From positions 1 to 36,624 of the IMG/VR virus record IMGVR_UViG_3300026521_000115: 36,624 nucleotides of DNA. One strand, given 5' to 3'. How positions within the stretch are numbered: position 1 is the first letter of the stretch; the number at the start of each line of letters is the position of its first letter. The notes beneath the pieces are model-generated. The model worked only from the letters and a program-made list of their open reading frames with translations, did no database searches and had not been told where the DNA came from. This stretch comes from a virus. A program made the position numbers and the translations under genes. Below are positions 33,490-36,624 of this stretch, one piece after another.

Positions 33490-33763
33490 CGGATAACTAT
33501 TGATAGTTAACTATCAGTACACACACTATGAATAGTTAACTATCAATAGTTATTCGTTTTATAAAATTCCTAGCTAACAGATTTTAAAATAAACTTAAAT
33601 TCTGTTCTTGGATCCCCTATTTACCGGTGCTATCAGTGTTTGAAAAATTAACTATTTCTTAAATTTTGGTTTTTAAAAATTTTTAAAAAACCAAATAACT
33701 AACATACGACACTTAGTTAACTATTCATAGTGTGTGTACTGATAGTTAACTATTAATAGTTAT
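33490..33763 (+). repeat. Inverted-repeat island B
   Basis: In this gene-free region, 33493-33542 and 33714-33763 are a 50-bp inverted repeat with 49/50 identity, 171 nt apart. Each arm also contains its own near-palindrome: 33490-33515 can instead pair with 33531-33556. The arms contain ATAGTTAACTAT and ACTATTGATAGT, the same words as island A. Inner stems lie at 33576-33587/33595-33606 (11/12) and 33665-33674/33686-33695 (perfect). Long-range and local pairing exclude each other, as in a cruciform or RNA switch. Operator, origin or mobile repeat are all possible. No coding frame was seen. Confidence 0.8.
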
Positions 33764-33833
33764 CTCTTAAAACCTATCATAAACTAAATTATTAAAAATT
33801 AACTAAATAATATAAATTAAAAAGGATTAAAAA

Positions 33834-36624
33834 ATGATGGTAGATCCAATTTTAGGTAAAGCAATTTGTGAAAAATTCACGGATATTGATAATACCTTAG
33901 ATCGAATAAAAAATGAAAATGTTTTGATAGATATCGAAACTGATAAAAATATAAATTTCATGTTAAATCATTTCAATAAATATGATTTGGAACAATTTAA
34001 AAATTTAATTGAAACTAAGAACTTAAAAAGCGATGAAGAATATATAATTTTTGAAGATGGTGTAAAAACGCTTACTTTTAAGTACGGTTTTTATCAACCA
34101 AATACTTTCGAATTGGGTCCAATTCAATTTTATAACGGAAGACGAATATCTTTTAAAACTCCTGATACTACTACTCAAGGAGCGGATTGGGGAATTTATT
34201 ACTTGGATGATAATTCCAAGGTCGAATTCAATTTAAATAAGGATGTTATAATTTCTTGGTATCCTGATGAATTTTTTACATCTCCTCAAGAAACGTTTTT
34301 TGTGGATAGGAAAATTTTTGGAAATAATGAAATTCCGGAAACCACCAGATTATTTGATTTAGAAAATATTATTTTATCGGTTCCAACTCCAGACACATAC
34401 GCAGTACATAGATTAAACTTATTTTTTAACACTATGCAAAATACTATGGAAAATATTGGAAATATTAAATATAATGCTATACTACAAGCGAAAGAAAATT
34501 CATTTGGTGAAAAATTTACCGAATTTCAAATAGCTAATAAACAATATATGGTTAATAAAGATAATGTAATTTTTTTAGTAAATGTTATAAATGATGATGG
34601 AACAATAGAGGAAATTAACGAAGAAATTGGTACTACCTTAAATACGGAAATAGGGAAAATAACAGTAAATAATTATTCATTATATTTTAATATGTCAATC
34701 TATGTTTATCAAGATGAGTTAATACCATATGGTAGATATTATCCAGATAATTCGTATTTTAATATAGAATTAGTAACTGAAATACCATTCGCTGAATTAA
34801 GTATACTGGATGGTATTAATTATAATATAGATACATTTAAAACTCCTAGTGACTCAGTACAAGATTTGAAAATTAAAAGAGTGTCCGAGGACATCCCTTT
34901 AAAACGAGATGGCGATGGATATAGATTAGATAACGGATCTGATTATAAAAATTTAAAGAAGAATACTATAGATATGTCTTATAATAGTAACTCTTCGGGA
35001 TCGCAGAGTGTTTTATTTGGAGAAGAACATACGGAAACGGGAAGTTTAAATAATGTTTTTGGATCTATTAATACTGTAGATGGTAACGAAAATACGGTTT
35101 TTGGAAAATATAATAAATTAACAAATGGCTATTTAAATACTATAATTGGTCAAAGCAATATTGCCGATGGCAATGATGGAAGATTAAAACAAAATTTAGC
35201 CAATGGTTATGAATTAGGGATATTTGGAAATTATAACACGGTGTATGGAAATCGGTCCTATGTTACCGGAGAATATAATTTAATTTCTGGAAATTATAAT
35301 GGAAGTACCACTAAAAATTCGGTAGTTATTGGTTATAATAATGTTGCTTTTAATAATGAGTTGGTATATATAGAATCCGTTGAATATGGCGACAAGGAAT
35401 TAATTGATGGAATATATTATCAATTAGCGACTGTAAAAATTATTTACGAAATTGATTTTGATAACGATGATATTGGTATATACGGTATTTATTCGGCCGA
35501 GACTAGAACTGCAAGTTATTCACCAAAGATATTTAAAATTTTAGACGTTAAATCCGGAACCGAGTTAGTTTTGGGATTACTTGGAGGGAATATAAATCCT
35601 TTCTGGGGCTTATCTTTCGAAACGAAAAATACCAATTATATTTTTGGTACTAATAATATAAGCAATGGAAATAATGCATTAACTTCTGGTTCTTCTAATA
35701 CCAATAATTCTGAATTATCTGCAATTATTGGAGAAAATAATATAAGTTCTAAAAATATTTTTTCTCCTGAAAATGATTTTACCGCAAGTAAATCAGAAGA
35801 CGATACCGATGAAAGTTTTGGATATACAAAAATAACTTTTACCAAACCAAATGCATCTAACAATTATAATAAAGATGAATATATATTTTGTAAATATAGA
35901 ATACCAGTTAGTTCAAAAACAGTGACAATACATATTAAAATATTGGAACAACTTACTTCGGAAAACAGTATTATAATGGAAATACCTTTTATAAGAGATA
36001 GAGAAATTATAAGTATATTTAAATGGTACAATGATTCAACCGATTTTAATAATTCTTCCTTTATTTTTGGCTCGGCTAATATATCAACATCTAATAATTC
36101 TTTAACAAGTGGTTATGGAAATATAAATAAAGGTGATTATTCTATAGTTTTTGGAAAAAGAAATATTTCCCAATCCAATTATCAATTATTAACCGGTAAA
36201 TATGGCAAATATAATTTAGACTATTCAAGTGATTTAATGTTTGGTGTTGGGGTAGGTAAATGTTTAGGTACAAGTATCGATAGAAAAAACGGTATTGAAG
36301 TTTATCTCGATGGTATGGTAATGGCTCCCGAATTAAATCTAGACCATTTTTTATATAATAATCCAAAAACATTAGTAACTTTAGAATATTTAAAATATTT
36401 TGCTGGGAATAATATAGATAATATAGAATCATTAAAAACAGATGTTGAATCTAATACTAATAATATAGAATCATTAAAAACAGATGTTGAATCTAATACT
36501 AATAATATAGAATCATTAAAAACAGATGTTGAATCTAATACTAATAATATAGAATCATTAAAAACAGATGTTGAATCTAATACTAATAATATAGAATCAT
36601 TAAAAACAGATGTTGAATCTAATA
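33834..36624 (+). CDS. Beta-roll and coiled-coil adhesin-like fibre (3' truncated)
   Basis: The frame opens at ATG 33834 (RBS AAAGGATTA; a second ATG follows directly) and stays open to the window end, 930 codons so far. Residues ~1-380 are a mixed N-terminal part. At ~390-505, ~600-640 and ~740-780 repeated NTVFG/NTVYG/NNVFG units form a left-handed beta-roll like the head of YadA-type trimeric adhesins. DLMFGVGVGKCLG, RKNGIEVYLDGMVMAPEL and LVTLEYLK (~800-855) form the block that usually precedes fibre ends. The visible C-terminus is a 14-residue coiled-coil repeat. A trimeric host-binding fibre is likely. Confidence 0.75.
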   Translation, partial: MMVDPILGKAICEKFTDIDNTLDRIKNENVLIDIETDKNINFMLNHFNKYDLEQFKNLIETKNLKSDEEYIIFEDGVKTLTFKYGFYQPNTFELGPIQFYNGRRISFKTPDTTTQGADWGIYYLDDNSKVEFNLNKDVIISWYPDEFFTSPQETFFVDRKIFGNNEIPETTRLFDLENIILSVPTPDTYAVHRLNLFFNTMQNTMENIGNIKYNAILQAKENSFGEKFTEFQIANKQYMVNKDNVIFLVNVINDDGTIEEINEEIGTTLNTEIGKITVNNYSLYFNMSIYVYQDELIPYGRYYPDNSYFNIELVTEIPFAELSILDGINYNIDTFKTPSDSVQDLKIKRVSEDIPLKRDGDGYRLDNGSDYKNLKKNTIDMSYNSNSSGSQSVLFGEEHTETGSLNNVFGSINTVDGNENTVFGKYNKLTNGYLNTIIGQSNIADGNDGRLKQNLANGYELGIFGNYNTVYGNRSYVTGEYNLISGNYNGSTTKNSVVIGYNNVAFNNELVYIESVEYGDKELIDGIYYQLATVKIIYEIDFDNDDIGIYGIYSAETRTASYSPKIFKILDVKSGTELVLGLLGGNINPFWGLSFETKNTNYIFGTNNISNGNNALTSGSSNTNNSELSAIIGENNISSKNIFSPENDFTASKSEDDTDESFGYTKITFTKPNASNNYNKDEYIFCKYRIPVSSKTVTIHIKILEQLTSENSIIMEIPFIRDREIISIFKWYNDSTDFNNSSFIFGSANISTSNNSLTSGYGNINKGDYSIVFGKRNISQSNYQLLTGKYGKYNLDYSSDLMFGVGVGKCLGTSIDRKNGIEVYLDGMVMAPELNLDHFLYNNPKTLVTLEYLKYFAGNNIDNIESLKTDVESNTNNIESLKTDVESNTNNIESLKTDVESNTNNIESLKTDVESNTNNIESLKTDVESN
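36417..36624 (+). repeat. 42-bp tandem repeat (5 copies to the window edge)
   Basis: Five exact in-frame copies start at 36417, 36459, 36501, 36543 and 36585 (the last cut by the edge; the first begins GAT instead of AAT). They encode NNIESLKTDVESNT, two heptads with Ile, Leu and Val at core spacing. The array extends beyond the window. Confidence 0.9.

Noticed and set aside
36417-36624. CRISPR array
   Set aside because: The 42-bp units are contiguous, with no spacers, and are in frame within a fibre gene.

Overview
The window is a continuous stretch of a large, AT-rich (roughly a quarter G+C by eye) contractile-tailed bacteriophage genome. Every supported gene lies on the + strand. Genes are tightly packed, with stop/start overlaps of 4-14 nt, and most starts carry an AAAGGA(T) ribosome-binding site. 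The tail sheath, tail tube, OB-fold spike and gp25-like wedge genes mark a myovirus. The combination of low G+C, many homing endonucleases and Hef-like genes resembles phages of AT-rich hosts such as Campylobacterota, but the host cannot be fixed from this sequence. The window starts inside one gene and ends inside another.

Layout: (1) 1-6000 holds the probable major capsid gene, flanked by four free-standing endonuclease-type genes. Three carry modular zinc-ribbon repeats plus a conserved PD-(D/E)XK-like nuclease domain, and one is Hef-like with a degraded active site. (2) 6017-8520 holds a small unknown gene, a seven-bladed FG-GAP beta-propeller protein, and a small protein with perfect 66-bp internal repeats. 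(3) 8527-9960 holds tRNA-Thr(GGT), tRNA-Ser(GCT), a degenerate third tRNA, a gene split by a homopolymer frameshift, and a gene-poor stretch rich in hairpins and 14-bp iterons. (4) 9964-12250 holds a P-loop NTPase, two small membrane proteins and a zinc-motif assembly protein whose C-terminal part lies in the +1 frame. (5) 12306-21808 is the baseplate, sheath, tube and spike module. (6) 21801-36624 holds very large unknown baseplate/tail proteins, then a series of fibres: collagen-like, HxH/coiled-coil, Ala-rich coiled-coil, and a beta-roll plus coiled-coil adhesin cut by the window edge.

Transcription appears to be divided into units by stem-loops. Five of these are followed directly by the same sequence, CYTGTCGTTAA (consensus TTTCCTGTCGTTAAA). 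That sequence is not a normal T-tract and is the most unusual recurring signal here. Two of the five lead into long gene-free regions (9736-9963 and 33476-33833) built from inverted and tandem copies of ACTATCAATAGTTA, including a 50-bp inverted repeat with 49/50 identity. These are candidate operators, origins or structured RNAs.

Most functions below are assigned from visible motifs and gene order. No database search was possible.
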